From: Acestrorhynchus altus
Taxonomy: Eukaryota > Chordata > Actinopteri > Characiformes > Acestrorhynchidae
Assembly: GCA_034509495.1 (NCBI GenBank)
Contig: CM067520.1
Coordinates: forward strand, 24,557,537 to 24,621,536
DNA length: 64,000 nt
Reading direction: 5' to 3'
Part shown: piece by piece, positions 1 to 11,599 of the stretch
Layout: the number at the start of each line of letters is the position of its first letter
Numbering within the stretch: position 1 is the first letter of the stretch
Made by a program: the position numbers and the translations under genes
Notes under the pieces: model-generated
Databases searched by the model: none
What the model was told of the DNA's origin: nothing
The model's input: the letters and a program-made list of their open reading frames with translations, nothing else

Positions 1-284
1 GAAATGGGGCTCAGACAACTGATGGTCTGCCAGCAAAAAAAGAGACACTTACAAGAACTACAATTGGTGTTCATTTCAATGAAAAGAAAGGCCTTGACAT
101 CTTATTATTACTGGTAAAATGCTGAGATGAAAATATCCTGCCTGTGTGACGGATAGAGAAATTACTTTCGGCGTCCTTGGGCTCTATCAACAAGACAGTG
201 GATCAGAACCCTTCTGGTGTACAGGGTTTGTCAACTCAGAATAGAACTTTATCTGCTCCCCAGAAGAGGCTTAAAATGGGCATT

Positions 285-317
285 CACACACAGACACACA
301 CACAGACACACACACAG

Positions 318-349
<32 letters not shown>

Positions 350-359
350 ACACACACAC
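285..359. repeat. (CA)n microsatellite with CAGACA interruptions
   Basis: CA dinucleotides with regular AGACAC interruptions. The surrounding 1-284 and 360-635 show no other recognisable feature. Confidence 0.95.
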
Positions 360-679
360 CTCTCTAAAAGTCAGTGTTTGGGAATGAAAATAAGATCATC
401 AGCAGAAATTCATAACTCAGTCTCGGCCCACCAGACCGTCTGTTTGCCAGATCTGCTGGCACTCTCCCAGCCTTTACATCGGTCAGTGATGAAACCACTG
501 TTGGAACTGGCTCAAAACCTTCAAATACACAACTGCCCTTTCGTTCGTGGTACGTTGGATCTGGTTTAATGCAAAGCTTTGTACCAGGTAGTAAACTACA
601 TTGGAGCTTAGAACACCTTTCCCCCCCAAAAATAGTTGATAGGAATCAATCAACTGCAAGGCATGACTGCAATGGTCAA

Positions 680-1020
680 TCCAGACTGTCGTGGCAGTGG
701 GTCATCCTTGTTGACGAGTCTCGCTTTTGTCTTGATGGAGATAACCAGTGAAATTTTGTGTGAAGGCACAGTTGACGGTGCCATGATCAATGATATGGCG
801 TGGGTGCGATTTCGTACGATGCCAGATCACCCTTGGCCTTCATTAGAGGCACTTTGACAGACCAAAATCATGTTAATGAGGTCCTTCAACCAGTGGTTCT
901 ACCTTCTCTGAGCACACACTCCGGTGCTCTATTCCAACAGGACAATGATCATCTGCATACTGCTGCCATCTCAAGCGCTCACCTTGAAGATGATGCATGG
1001 AGTTTACTACTACTTCATTA
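680..1020 (+). mobile_element. Tc1/mariner transposase fossil (catalytic part)
   Basis: Frames that shift between them read WVILVDESRFCLDGDNQ, then GAISYDARSP, then VNEVLQPVVLPSLSTHSGALFQQDND followed by HTAAISSAHL. These are the first catalytic Asp block (DESRF), the middle linker and the second Asp block (QQDN) of a Tc1-type DDE transposase. Frameshifts and stops make it non-functional. No terminal repeats were located. In-frame stops separate the first two blocks. Confidence 0.85.
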
Positions 1021-1190
1021 GGACTCTCCCCCAATCACATATGATGCTCCCTACACTAGGAGGGTGAAGACAAGCACATGTGAATCCAGCCATCACCTCT
1101 TTTGGAACTGCTGCCACTACATCACTGATGGGCAGCCAATGCACTCAGACGAAAGTGTCGGTTTTGTGTCGGTCCTTCTCTACCCACCCA

Positions 1191-1290
1191 GAGAGCTCAT
1201 GGCCAGTTTAGCAGTGACCCGGGATTTGAACCTGTGATCCTCGGGTCACAGTACTGGAGCAGTGGACGGCTGAGCCACTCTGAGCCAAAC
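1191..1290 (-). mobile_element. tRNA-derived SINE head
   Basis: Read on the minus strand there is an A-box-like TGGCTCAGCCG followed about 40 nt later by a B box GGTTCAAATCC, the spacing of an RNA polymerase III internal promoter. The tail is not clear. It could also be a tRNA pseudogene. Confidence 0.6.
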
Positions 1291-1400
1291 TCTTTTTGCT
1301 TGACTGAAAAAAAAAATTCCAGATTTTCATATAAATGTGAGGTTTTGTGATGAGAGTGAAAGAAACAGAACAAAACGAATGAGTTAAGAGCTTGTCCAAG

Positions 1401-1403
<3 letters not shown>

Positions 1404-1453
<50 letters not shown>

Positions 1454-1562
1454 CAGATCACACTGTCAGACAGAGTCAGTATCTCCCAACCTACAATATT
1501 AGCTTGAAGACTGCACATTCAGGCCCAGCTGGGCAGGCTATTGAGTTGATGTGCCTCTATAT

Positions 1563-1598
<36 letters not shown>
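1404..1598. repeat. (CA)n and (GA)n microsatellites
   Basis: A pure (CA)n run at 1404-1450 and a (GA)n run at 1564-1598. The next stretch, 1600-2185, holds nothing I recognise. Confidence 0.95.
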
Positions 1599-1599
<1 letters not shown>

Positions 1600-2189
1600 C
1601 ACAGAGAGTGAGCAAGACAGATAGGGGACAAACTTTATCTGGAGAAACCTCAGGAACCCCCCTCCTCATCTGAGACGATCTGCTGTTTATCAAAATTCAA
1701 GTGCTCCCACAGTAAAGACCCAAGCAGACAAAAAAAACGGAGAAGCGACTCGGGAGATAATGACGCAGGGAGAAGAGAACAGACGAGAAAGGAGCTGGAA
1801 TCAAAAATGCTATCTGTGCATCTCGAAGGTGTTTTTCCAAATGAGGAGGAAGAAAAGGGGGAAATGGAGCACTAGCTTATCTTAAGAGCTGAAATGTTCA
1901 CTTACGTACCAGTCAGTTCGAGATGGCACACAATGGAGCAGTATCAATAATTCAGCTCTGGGATGAGAACAAAAGGAATGACGATAATGGCAATAACAAT
2001 ATAAATCTATTCTCCTAAGAGTGTGATGAAGATTTCAGGGAGATGCACTGACACCAATTTATATGGGTTAGGTGTCTAAGCGTATCTGTGGCAACTGATT
2101 AAAGGAGCACCTTAGCAGGGTGTTCAAGAACCACCTCCTACACACTATTAGAGTTCGGGGGGGAACCCAGTTTCCTCATGTTCTTCAAA

Positions 2190-2680
2190 CACACAGGAGC
2201 TCTTTGTAATTCTATAATTACAGACTGTAGTTCATCTGTTTCTCTAGAGGATGACCAGCACAGTGCAGAAATAGAGGAGCTTCTGTCTCTGACTTTACAT
2301 CTACAAGGTGGAGACACTCGGTAGGAGTGTCTGATAGAGTGGACAGTGAGTGGACACGGTGTTTAAACACTCCAGCAGCACTGTTCTGTCTGATCCACTC
2401 GTACCAGCACGACACACACTAACACACCACCACCATGTCAGTGTGACTGCAGTGCTGAGAATGACCAACCACCCACATCATGGCTGCTCTGTGGTGGTCC
2501 TGTGGGGTCCTGATCATTGAAGATCAGGGTGAAAGGAGGAGAATAAAGTCTGCAGAGAAACAGATGATCTACAGTCTGTGATTATAGAACTACAAAGTGT
2601 TCCTGTGTGGTCAGAGGAGCTGATAGAGTGGACAGTGCCTATAGAAACAAGGAGGTGGTCATAATAGAGTGAGAAAGCAC
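2190..2680. mobile_element. Family A palindromic MITE, copy 1
   Basis: Contains the family blocks in order: TTTACATCTACAAGGTGGAG, GTTTAAACACTCCAGCAGCA, the ACACACTAACACACCACCAC block, TGTGGTGGTCCTGTGGGGTC, GATCATTGAAGATCAGGGTG, and a terminal AGGAGGTGGTCATAATAG. Both halves of the element are near-inverted copies of each other. No coding capacity. The same blocks recur at more than ten sites in this window. Confidence 0.85.
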
Positions 2681-2689
2681 TATTTTGCA

Positions 2690-3290
2690 TGGGCTACAGA
2701 TCCTGGAAGAAGTCGTGAGATTAACCAGTTGTCCTCTCTTCTAACATTATTGGGAGGTACTGACCACTGTATACCAAGAACACCCCACAAGACCTGCCTG
2801 ATGTTTTAGAGCTCCTCTGTCCCAGTTGTCTAGAACATCACTTTTTGGTTCAACACCTCTGAAGTTGTCCTGTAGTATGTGACATCAAGTCCTGAGGTGG
2901 GACCTCCATGAGCATCAGTGAGCCTTGGGCACCGATTGCTGGATCACCAGTTCTCCTTCCTTCTCACACTTCCAGTAGGTACTCCCCACTGCATACTGAG
3001 AACACACCAGATGACATGCCTGATGTTTTGGATGTGTAGAACAAGAGAGGTGGAGTTCAACAGCAGATCGTTTTAGTCCTGTAAGTGGTGTGGTGGGATG
3101 TCCATGAGCATCATTGACATTGGACACCCATGCCCCTGTTTCTGATTCAACAAATTTCTTTCGTTCCACCACTTTTGGTAGACCTGCCTGATGTTTTGGA
3201 GATGTTCTGACCCAGTCGTCTCGAAAACGACAGTCTGGTTCTTGAGGAGGTGTCTCAGATTCTTATGCTTGTCCATTCTTCCTGCTTCAA
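2690..3290. repeat. Family C dispersed repeat with internal partial repeats
   Basis: Blocks such as CCTGCCTGATGTTTT, CCAGTTGTCTAGAACATCAC and CTCCATGAGCATCA recur two or three times inside this segment, and again at 4655-4885 and, inverted, at 40408-40585. I do not recognise the family. Short translated frames across it (for example on the minus strand) are not protein-like. Confidence 0.7.
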
Positions 3291-3394
3291 CACATCAATG
3301 TAATATGTAAATCCATCCCCAAGACACGAGCCAGTGTAACCAGATAATCAATGTTATTGACTTTACTTTGGTAATGTTATGGGTGATCGATGTA

Positions 3395-3398
<4 letters not shown>

Positions 3399-3440
<42 letters not shown>
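3399..3440. repeat. (TG)n microsatellite
   Basis: Pure TG run. The neighbouring 3445-4185 is AT-balanced unique-looking sequence with no supported gene. Confidence 0.95.
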
Positions 3441-3442
<2 letters not shown>

Positions 3443-4189
3443 GCACAGGTCAGGCAAGTGTAATTTAAGCATGGAGGGTGATGCCTGGAGCCGCCCATCA
3501 TTTCAGAAGAAAGCAAAGTGCCCCCAACACTGCTGAGGTCGGTGTTGGTCTGGTGGCGAGACATAGAGCAAGCCTATCTGCTTAGGAGGCTGATTATGAT
3601 TACAAAGAATAAAGCTATTTTAAGCTCACTCTCCATCTATCTGTCCCTCCGTTCACTCTTCATGCTCCATTGCGGTGCTGGTGTAATTAAAGGCAGGCTG
3701 ATGAGTTTTCAGAGCCTCCAGCCGCGTGGTATGATGAGCCCAGACCGGGTTAGTAAAACCCAGAGTTCTGCAGCTACAGCAGCTATTAAACACACCACTG
3801 ACCATATGGACAGCTTACAGACAAAGACAGCCATGTCTAAACGCTGGATTAAGAACTGTATTACAGTGGGTAATTGGAGTGTCTGAAGTAGTCCTTTCTC
3901 ACTTCTCTCTGTGCTTAAACAGTTCATTTTTTAAAATGGGTCAACGAATTCACAGCCAATGAGTAACCGTATGTGTCTGAGATGCCTGGAGGACCCTCTC
4001 ATTTATGGAACTGAGGAGATACAATATGAATATTATTTTTTTCACACATCGTATTGCAGAAATTGGCCATCATTACACCTGTAATATGCAAGAATAATGG
4101 CACGACTGGGGTCAAAACAGGGTCCATTGACACAAATAAACTGAAACTCTTTGAACCCAACGTCTGCACTTTAAAGGTCATTTTGCAAG

Positions 4190-4229
4190 CTTCAAAACTC
4201 AGGATCAGAGAAACCTACAGACATGATAC
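4190..4229 (-). mobile_element. Family B end fragment
   Basis: A short piece, CAGGATCAGAG followed by AACCTACAGACATGATA, matches the subterminal region of family B (compare 9180-9215). It ends exactly where the SINE begins, suggesting the SINE inserted into it. Confidence 0.55.
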
Positions 4230-4500
4230 TGCTGTTGCCTCACAGCAAGAAGGAGCTGGGTTTGATCCCCAGGTTGGGTGACCTGGGAAAGTTCTATGTG
4301 GAGTTTGCATGTTCTCCCCGTGTTGGCGTGGGTTTCCTCCGGGTACTCCAGTTTCCCCCAAGGACATGAATGGTAGGTGAATTGGAGACTCTAAACTGGC
4401 CATTAGTGTGTGGACTAGCACCCTGTCTAGCACCTGCCCTTGCGCTCAGAGTTGCCCTATTCAGGAATAAGCGGTACAGAAAATAGATGGATGGATGGAC
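4230..4500 (+). mobile_element. tRNA-derived SINE with ATGG tail, copy 1
   Basis: Begins in GCTGTTGCCTCACAGCAAGA, has a B-box-like GGTTTGATCCC, the body GGAGTTTGCATGTTCTCCCC and GGGTTTCCTCCGGGTACTCC, and ends in ATAGATGGATGGATGGA. This is a very common teleost SINE type; the tail resembles that of RTE-type LINEs. Confidence 0.85.
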
Positions 4501-4519
4501 CCTATCCAACCAGATGAAC

Positions 4520-4655
4520 TACAGGAATTATAGAACTACAAAGAGCTCCTGTGTGGTCAGCTGAGCTGATAGAATGGACAGTGAGTCTATCCTAATAGAG
4601 TGAGACAGCACTCTATAGCAATGGGCAGGTGCTCATAATAGAGTGAGAAAGCATT
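4520..4655. mobile_element. Family A MITE terminal fragment
   Basis: AATTATAGAACTACAAAG, CTCCTGTGTGGTCAG and GAGCTGATAGAATGGACAGT match one end of family A. The rest of the element is missing. Confidence 0.7.
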
Positions 4656-4885
4656 ATTTTTTCAATTTTGCATGGGCTACAGATCCTGGAAGAAGTCTAG
4701 CAAGTCCTGAGATTAACCAGTTGTCCCCTCTTCTAACACTATTGAGAGGTACTGACCACCGTATACCAAGAACACCCCACAAGACCTGCCTGATGTTTTA
4801 GAGATCTTCTGTCCCAGTTGTCTAGAACATCACTTACTGGTTCAACACCACTGAAGTTGTCCTGTAGTACCTTGTGGTCTCATCA
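4655..4885. repeat. Family C repeat, second copy
   Basis: Shares GCATGGGCTACAGATCCTGG and the block through GAAGTTGTCCTGTAGTA with 2690-2875 at high identity. Both copies directly follow a family A end, so A and C may have spread or duplicated together. Confidence 0.75.
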
Positions 4886-4889
4886 TAAC

Positions 4890-6165
4890 AAATTATCAGT
4901 GAGTAACAACACTACACCTAATCATCAGGTTTGCTCCAACAATAATTGTATCCCAAACACCAAGTGAGGAAGGCTGCATTTCTCAGTCACCACGTCACAG
5001 AAGGCTGTTCCAAAGTGAAGGATTCTTCTCATAATGCAGCCTGTGTTCAGGGCACAGGACACAACTGACCTACCCTGACCCTCATTTACCCACAGGACTC
5101 TGCATACAAAAATGGAAATAAAAACAGTGCTACAAAACCAGCCGCCTCGTTAGACTGGTCCATTTATGTAACCAATAGGCTACAACTGGTCCCTCATACT
5201 GAGGACGTGCGTCACCTCAGGTGCAGCCTGGGATTTACAATACAGCTGTTATCTCCCCACATGGTTTTGTTGTTTCTTCTTCAAGTACATGACAGGCACT
5301 TTGTTGAACTTAACAGTGCTACAGGTGGCCAGGTGAGGAAACAACCAAACCGACTGTATTGTTGGACTAAATCAATCTTTTTTATTACTATTACATTTTT
5401 ATTCATTATTACATACCGAGTAAAATCCCTGGGATGGACGAGGTGGGTAAGAGGTCCCCGAAATCCCCAGTGTTTCCGTTTGGTTGTATTTTAGCTGTAC
5501 TGTTTGTTATTTTTTAAATAAAGGGCATATTTATGGTTTGTATCGTTGTATTGTTGCATCTCTCTGCTTCTCCACAGGCCTTCCTTTCAGGGATGGCATT
5601 TATAGACTTCATTCAGCTCCTGCTGTGCTGTCCTCTTTACACCACCCCACCTTCTTTCTGATGTTTCTGTCAATATCAGTCTTGTGGTTTTTCACGTCTT
5701 TAATTAAATTTCTTTTGGTTTCTGTTTGTTGGGCTTAAAGTTCATCTTTGTTAGCATAAAATCACACCCTCAGATGATGCACTTATGGCTAGAAATATCA
5801 AAGCCTCTGTGGCTCAATATAATTGTTTTTCTCACTCAAAGCTTAAAGTAACAAAGAGTAAGTCCAACCCCTCTGTCTCCACTGGTACCAAAGTCTTTGT
5901 TTAGTTTAAAGTGTAGTAGGACTCGTATTGTCCTGTTGGTAGCAACCCTTGTAGCAGTTTGAGAGGGGTCACATTGTGGGGGTCCAAGAAGGGGGGTGGT
6001 TTGGTCAATGTGTTCATAATATCATGTGGATATTACAGTAGCATGTCTTTGAAGGTACCAGCGACATGAAGGATCTGGGAGACCTACACAGACTACAGAA
6101 AGGGACAACCAACAAACTGTCCGTCATGCGTTGAGTGACCCAACAGCCTGGGACCCTACACAAAT
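4890..6165. other. Unassigned sequence
   Basis: No recognisable gene or repeat. Short open frames at 5207-5494 and 5484-5738 lack any family signature. The latter is hydrophobic because of T/C-rich DNA. Confidence 0.5.
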
Positions 6166-6169
6166 CAGA

Positions 6170-6470
6170 ACTACATGACTCCTCACAACACCACTCCAAC
6201 GTCTCCAAAGACTACAATTGTGGTCTCATCTCCAGCTCTGTCCCTGATTGAAAATGCGTGGGACGCTATTGGATGCTCTATCAACACTCCACCCCTACCG
6301 CACCATCTGCAGGACTGAGTGAGAACATTCAAGCTGCATGGGATGGATCATCACTGGACACCATTAGGAACCTCTACACCTCCATGCAGAGACGTCTGGC
6401 ATGTTGCGTTGAACCCGACGCTGTACTGAGAGACACCACTTCTGTATGAGTAGATCAATAAATATCAATA
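6170..6470 (+). mobile_element. Tc1/mariner transposase fossil (C-terminal part)
   Basis: Encodes SLIENAWDAIGCSINTP, then LSENIQAAWDGSSLDTIRNL and YTSMQRRLACCVEPD. This is the third catalytic acidic block (LIEN in place of PIEH) and the C-terminus of a Tc1-type transposase, with a frameshift near 6300. The upstream catalytic parts are absent or unrecognisable. Confidence 0.85.
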
Positions 6471-6474
6471 AATA

Positions 6475-7060
6475 GAATTGCAATTCCAAACCTTCTGGGT
6501 TCTGTTTTTGGTGATGAGTGCATGATGGAAATTGAGGCTCTTGGGTGCAACATTCAGAGATGTACTGGGATGTGCAGTTTTAGTGGCGATTAGTCAGGGA
6601 GGGGCATAAATAGAGCTTTAAATGTGTAGAATTATGTATATTCAGTTATGTAATAACAGATCCGGGTATTAGCACTTAAATTCCACAGAAAAATAAATGT
6701 AACTCGAGAACCGATATCCAGGACCGGAGACAATATAACAGTGTATATTGTATTTGAGGTGGACCTGAGCATATATATTATATTTCTCTGGCACATGAAC
6801 AGTTTGCTAGAAGTTTCTGTTACAATATTACAACAAATATTACTCCAGAACCCGTTCAGCACGCTGTGTGCAGGTGAGCGTTACAGAGGGATTTATTCCA
6901 CCAACCTAATCTGACAACTTTGATGGGATTATTCTAAAGAGCTGGAGCAATTTATTTAGATGCCACAAGAAGTTGGGAGAAGTTTGAACCATAATCGCTT
7001 ATAAATTTGGACTCATACACTCTTATGAAGAGCTCATACTCAGATTTCAACAGTGGTGCC
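6475..7060. other. Unassigned AT-rich sequence
   Basis: Nothing recognisable. The 76-codon minus-strand frame at 6632-6862 has no family signature. Confidence 0.5.
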
Positions 7061-7064
7061 ACTC

Positions 7065-7420
7065 GCTGGCCAAAAGTATTGGGGCACCTGCTTATTCATC
7101 GATTATTCTGAAATCAGGGGTCACAGAGTTGATCCTTGGAGTAACAGGGAAGACTTTATACTAGTTTTATGAGCATTGCTGTGAGGATTTGATTGCATTC
7201 AGTGATGGAAATGATGCTGAACGATCACCATCATTCTAGAGAACACAGTTCCACTGCTCCTGTTCCTGGCATTAGGTGTGGTGCCAATAGGTTCATGCTC
7301 TTTAACAGAGAGTCCAATTCCTATTGGTCGTATTGGTAGCAGTTCTCTACAGGGCCTAGACAAGCTGGGTGTGCATTTGCATATCTGTGTCAGCAATGGG
7401 TGCAACATTTATTTATGAAT
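7065..7420 (+). mobile_element. Family D Tc1-type MITE, longest copy
   Basis: Opens with GGCCAAAAGTATTGGGGCAC and CTGCTTATTCAT, continues with CTAGAGAACACAGTTCCACT, CCTGGCATTAG and GGTGCCAATAGGTTCATG, and ends near CAGCAATGGGTGCAAC. This is a widespread fish non-autonomous element, usually starting in a TA dinucleotide. No coding capacity. Confidence 0.8.
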
Positions 7421-7756
7421 ATTTATGAATAAACTTTATTAAAAGGGGTTTCTACAAAGTTTATTTAAAGGAGTTTTTTTGCTCCTTTGCTCCCCCTACA
7501 GGAGTTGTATTCACATTACCCTACACCGTACACGTTCATTTGCTGACAAGCTGAGAGACACAGGAGCCGCATTTGAAGTGAAAGGAGCATGTGGACGGCA
7601 TTTTACACTAATATGACTTACAGAGTTCTGCAATGTTCGAGAAAGAGGTTCTCAAACAGTTCCACCAAAGTTCCATAGTGCAGTAATACTACAGAGATGC
7701 CATTCTCCTTCTTACAGTCAGTGGAACATCAGCATTCTGAAGATGCTATTTTAAAG

Positions 7757-8096
7757 TCACTGCTCAGTGGATAGCGCTGTTGCCTCACAGCAAGAAGGAC
7801 CTGGGTTCGATCCCCGGGTGGGGCGACCTGGGAAAGTTCTGTGTGGAGTTTGCATGTTCTCCCCGTGTTCGCGTGGGTTTCCTCCGGGTACTCCGGTTTC
7901 CCCCACAGTCCAAAGATATGTGCGGTAGGTGAATTGGTGATTCTAAAGTGGCCCTTAGTGTGTGAATGTGTGTGTGTGTGTGTGTGTGTGAGCCCTACGA
8001 TGGACTACCGCCCTGTCTAGGGTTGTTTCCTGCCCTTGCGCTCTCAGTTGCCGGCTGGGCACCGGCTCCCCCCGTGACCCTATTCAGGAATAAGCC
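7757..8096 (+). mobile_element. tRNA-derived SINE, copy 2 (best preserved)
   Basis: A-box-like CTCAGTGGATAGCGC, B box GGTTCGATCCC at 7803-7813, then GGAGTTTGCATGTTCTCCCC, GGGTTTCCTCCGGGTACTCC and CCCTATTCAGGAATAAGC. Same family as 4230-4500. An internal (TG)n run sits at 7964-7990. Confidence 0.9.
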
Positions 8097-8199
8097 CTTC
8101 CTTACAAAAGGAAAACAATGAATTCCATGTGAAACCTCAGACACCGTGAGGACGAGGAACATCCTGAAACACAGTCTGTTCAAACAGATGTCAACCCGG

Positions 8200-8315
8200 T
8201 GGGAACAGGGTCTTACTCGGGATGTCACCTTAGGGGCTCCGTAATATCTTGTGGCGTCCCACAGGGTTCTATTTTAGGACCTGTAAAATTCATCTTAATT
8301 GTGAAAGTAATGTAG
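8200..8315 (+). mobile_element. LINE reverse-transcriptase fragment
   Basis: The frame starting near 8232 reads RGSVISCGVPQGSILGPVKF, the conserved GVPQGSxLGP block of non-LTR reverse transcriptases, and stops soon after. It abuts the end of the SINE. Clade unassignable from so short a piece. Confidence 0.75.
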
Positions 8316-9118
8316 ACACGAAAGCGAAGAAGTGTGGCCTACAGCGTCTAAAGGTTTAACCTTCAAACACTGATTTATTTATTAACGTTAGATTTATTCC
8401 AGCCTGGATTCATTTCTCTTCCTGCATATCTGACTGGTACATGCAACACTAATACGGCGTGCTGGTTCACGGCGTGATTCAACTGGGAGCTACAGTGTCC
8501 CCAACTGAACTGTGTTGCAATTTCCACACTAACCAACACCCAGGAAGCGTCCCGCCGTGTGTAATGTCAAACAAAACACACGGCTTAAACTGAACACGAA
8601 GCTTGTCAGGAAAAAAGCAAACACTACACAACAGGGACGCATCAATTAACACCAAAGTCATGACTGACAATCTGAGGCCGTGTAAAGCTAAAGGCTGAGG
8701 CTGAAGCAGCTGCATGCAGATTAAAGCAAGTAAACAGACAAATGCATGGACAAACACACGCAAGGCCTCACATTTCCATTATATATTCCGTACAGGAGCT
8801 GTGGGAGCACGCTCTTTCCTACTCGCTCAAAGGATCTTAACCTCATGAAAGCTGTCTTAATCTCCGAGAAGATGCCTGTTTCAACATCGTTCCGTTTGTG
8901 CATTCAGCATGCGCAGTGAGACCTCGCTCAGCTGGGCACACACTGACCCTTCCTCCTGAATCACCTTGTCTTTGACTCAGTGCTCCCAGAATGCCTAAAC
9001 AGACATACGAAGCTCGGGAAAGACGAGAAATTAAGGACGACGAGGCTGCATTGCTGTGAATTGGGAACAATGAAGGAAACGATGCGGGCGGATAAGAGCA
9101 GACCGTGTTCACTGCATA
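8316..9118. other. Unassigned sequence
   Basis: No recognisable gene or repeat. Several 60-94 codon frames on both strands have no family signature. Confidence 0.5.
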
Positions 9119-9795
9119 TTAACTCTCAGAAGCCAAGATCCGCACTTTGCAGGCAGTTACACACTGTTTTCTAGGCTTCATAACTCAGGATCAGAGTAAC
9201 CTACAGATGTGATACACGTATAACAATCTACACTAGACTAGACTTACCCTATTGAACCACTGTAGCTGGAATACAATCCCAGTTTAAATGCCAAAGCAGC
9301 TTCCAGTGCATGTTTACTGCTCCGTCCACGTGAACATGATCAACCTGCATACAGACTCTGACTGATCAGAGAGAGGGGGCGGGGCTAAAGCTCAACCTGC
9401 ATACAGACTCTGACTGATCAGAGAGAGGGGGCGGGGCTGATCCTCAACCTGCACACAGACTCTGACTGATCAGAGAGAGGGGGCGGGGCTGATGATCAAC
9501 CTGCATACAGACTCTGACTAATCAGAGAGAGGGGGCGGGACTGATGACATCACTGATCCAGTGATTGGGTTATAGAGGAAAACAAGAAGGAAGGGGCTGT
9601 TTGTTCTCTTTCTTTGCTCACATGGGGTTCAAATTTCACAATAAAAGTCCCTAGAAGGGATAATACGATCTTTTGTTTGTAAGGATTAGATTTCATAGAC
9701 AAGACTATTAAAATAAGTTGTCCAAATAAAATAAACAACACCCTGAATGTCCTTTATTATTTTTTGTTATAGCTTGTCGTTACACAAAATTGACA
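9119..9795 (-). mobile_element. Family B TTAA element, copy with four-unit minisatellite
   Basis: Starts at TTAA (9119-9122) followed by CTCTCAGAAGCCAAGATCCG, matching the family B right end in inverse orientation. It continues through TCAGAGTAACCTACAG, a 52-bp minisatellite (9339-9546, four units with GGGGGCGGGGC), CATCACTGATCCAGTGATTGGGTTATA, and the CAAATTTCACAATAAAAGTC block. The opposite end is lost near 9795. Confidence 0.75.
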
Positions 9796-9834
9796 AACAA
9801 ACACAAAACAGAACTGCCTCATTCTGGCAGCAAG

Positions 9835-10020
9835 CCTAATTTACATTTACATTCAAGGCATTTAGCTGATGCTCTTATCCAAGGTTATTCATATTTCAGA
9901 GGTGGGAAAGGGTAGCATAAGAGGTCTTGCCCAAGGACATTTATTGGTGTAGCACAGCATCGTTGCCCAGACTGGGAATTGAACACCAGGCTCACTGTTG
10001 TGCCACACCACCAAACAGTT
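9835..10020 (+). mobile_element. Teleost SINE-like element (CATTTAGCTGATGCTCTTATCC type)
   Basis: Has TTTACATTTACATTCAAGGC, ATTTAGCTGATGCTCTTATC, CTTGCCCAAGGACATTTATT and GGGAATTGAAC. This body is shared by many fish SINE-like repeats. It adjoins the broken end of the family B copy. A trace of the same motif is at 15185-15215. Confidence 0.65.
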
Positions 10021-10024
10021 ACTC

Positions 10025-10555
10025 CAACAAAAACAGGATAAGCTTTTTAATACCCTTGATTTTGATATTTAACACTGATGTGTTCACATAACCCCATATC
10101 TGCCATGAAGTAACTGAGCGTTAAAGAAATCGGGTCGGACCAATCATTTCCCCCCATTCCAGCGTTCCCTTCATTTTTAAGAAATATCATTTTACTTGTT
10201 ATCAGATGAAAAATGGCTCCAGAGGTATTCCTCCGCCTACCAGTTTAATTACTGCTGTTGTGAAATCTCCTTCTGGCAAACAATATCAATTTACCAGTAA
10301 TGACACAATTCATCTCAGCCATCATTATATCACTGTTATATCACTGCATGTTGTTGTTGCTTTAATCTAAGCTGCTTATAAAGTAAGACCTGTTTCTCAC
10401 TCTATTATAAAAATGGAATTGATCCCATCAGCTTAATCTTACAGTGACTTTGAAGGGATTAAAGCAACGAGAGCAATTTACTTAGATGTCATTTTTGAGT
10501 TGCAAAGCATCTTTGTATATCTCACTGCTTTCTCCTTATTTTGCTCAGCTCCTCT
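10025..10555. other. Unassigned AT-rich sequence
   Basis: Nothing recognisable. Confidence 0.5.
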
Positions 10556-10559
10556 TACA

Positions 10560-10885
10560 ATACAAGAGCACTATAAGAGTTCTGTAATCACACACTGGAC
10601 CCCACAGGACCACCACAGAGCAGCTACTATGTGGGTGGTGGGTCGTTCTCAGCACTGCAGTCACACTGACATGGTGGTGGTGTGTTAGTGTGTGTTGCGC
10701 TGGTAGAGTGAGTGTCCACTCACTGTCCACTCTATTAGACGCTCCTACCGAGTGTCTCCACCTTGTAGATGTAAAGTCAGAGACAGAAGCTCATCTGTTT
10801 CTGCACAGTTTGTGTTGGTCATCCTCTAATCCTTCGTCAGTGCTCACAGGACGCTGCCCACAGGATGCTGTCGGCTGGACGTTTC
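10560..10885. mobile_element. Family A MITE, half copy
   Basis: ACCCCACAGGACCACCACAG, ATGTGGGTGGTGGGTCGTTC, ACTGACATGGTGGTGGTGTG, TGTCCACTCTATTAGAC, CACCTTGTAGATGTAAAGTC and GTTGGTCATCCTCTAAT occur in family order. Only one half of the palindrome is present. Confidence 0.85.
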
Positions 10886-11063
10886 TCGTTTAGTGGGGGT
10901 TTCTGATCATTGGGGCAAGGCGTGCTGCTTCTAGCATGCTCCCGACAGCTGTCGACTTCGGTTTATTGAGAAAGGTGTGAAAACCAAGTACTTCTAGTGG
11001 TTGTCACAGCTTGAGGATCAGATCCGACAGGTGAGAATTGTACAAGCAAACATATGGTCCTAG

Positions 11064-11265
11064 ATACACTATATGGACAAAAGTATTGGGACACCAGCGC
11101 ATTCATTAATTCATTCCATCAAGAAAACAATCAGCACAATCTCTGCTTTACTGAATAAAACGTGTACTACGTGCAATATTCCCCCAACTCATTTCCTTTC
11201 CGCCAATGAATTGGCCACTAGAGGGCCTGTGAAAGTGAGACTGAAGCAGGTTTCATTTTATTTTT
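11064..11265 (+). mobile_element. Family D MITE fragment
   Basis: TACACTATATGGACAAAAGT followed by ATTGGGACACC is the canonical terminal sequence of family D. Similarity fades after about 11130. Confidence 0.75.
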
Positions 11266-11599
11266 TTATTGCATGACTAATTCTCTTTTTTGGGATTATG
11301 TAACTGTACCTAATAAACAAACGAATTCATCGCGGAATGCTGCTTTCATGCTGCTTTCATGCTGCTTCCCATCCTTTTCTGTATGTGGTTGCTGTGAAAT
11401 GCAGAACTCCCCTCGGACTGGTTTTACTTTCCAGGCAAGCCGAGCTCTTCAGCAAAAATGCTGTTTCAGAAGAAGACGGAAGCGAAGCATGTCGACTGGG
11501 TCAAAGTAGCAGCCTCATACTCTCCCCTCATTACATACAACAAGAGAAGAAGGCAGTAGACGTAGGGCTGTCTGAGGACACAGGTGTCTAAAGCTTGCT

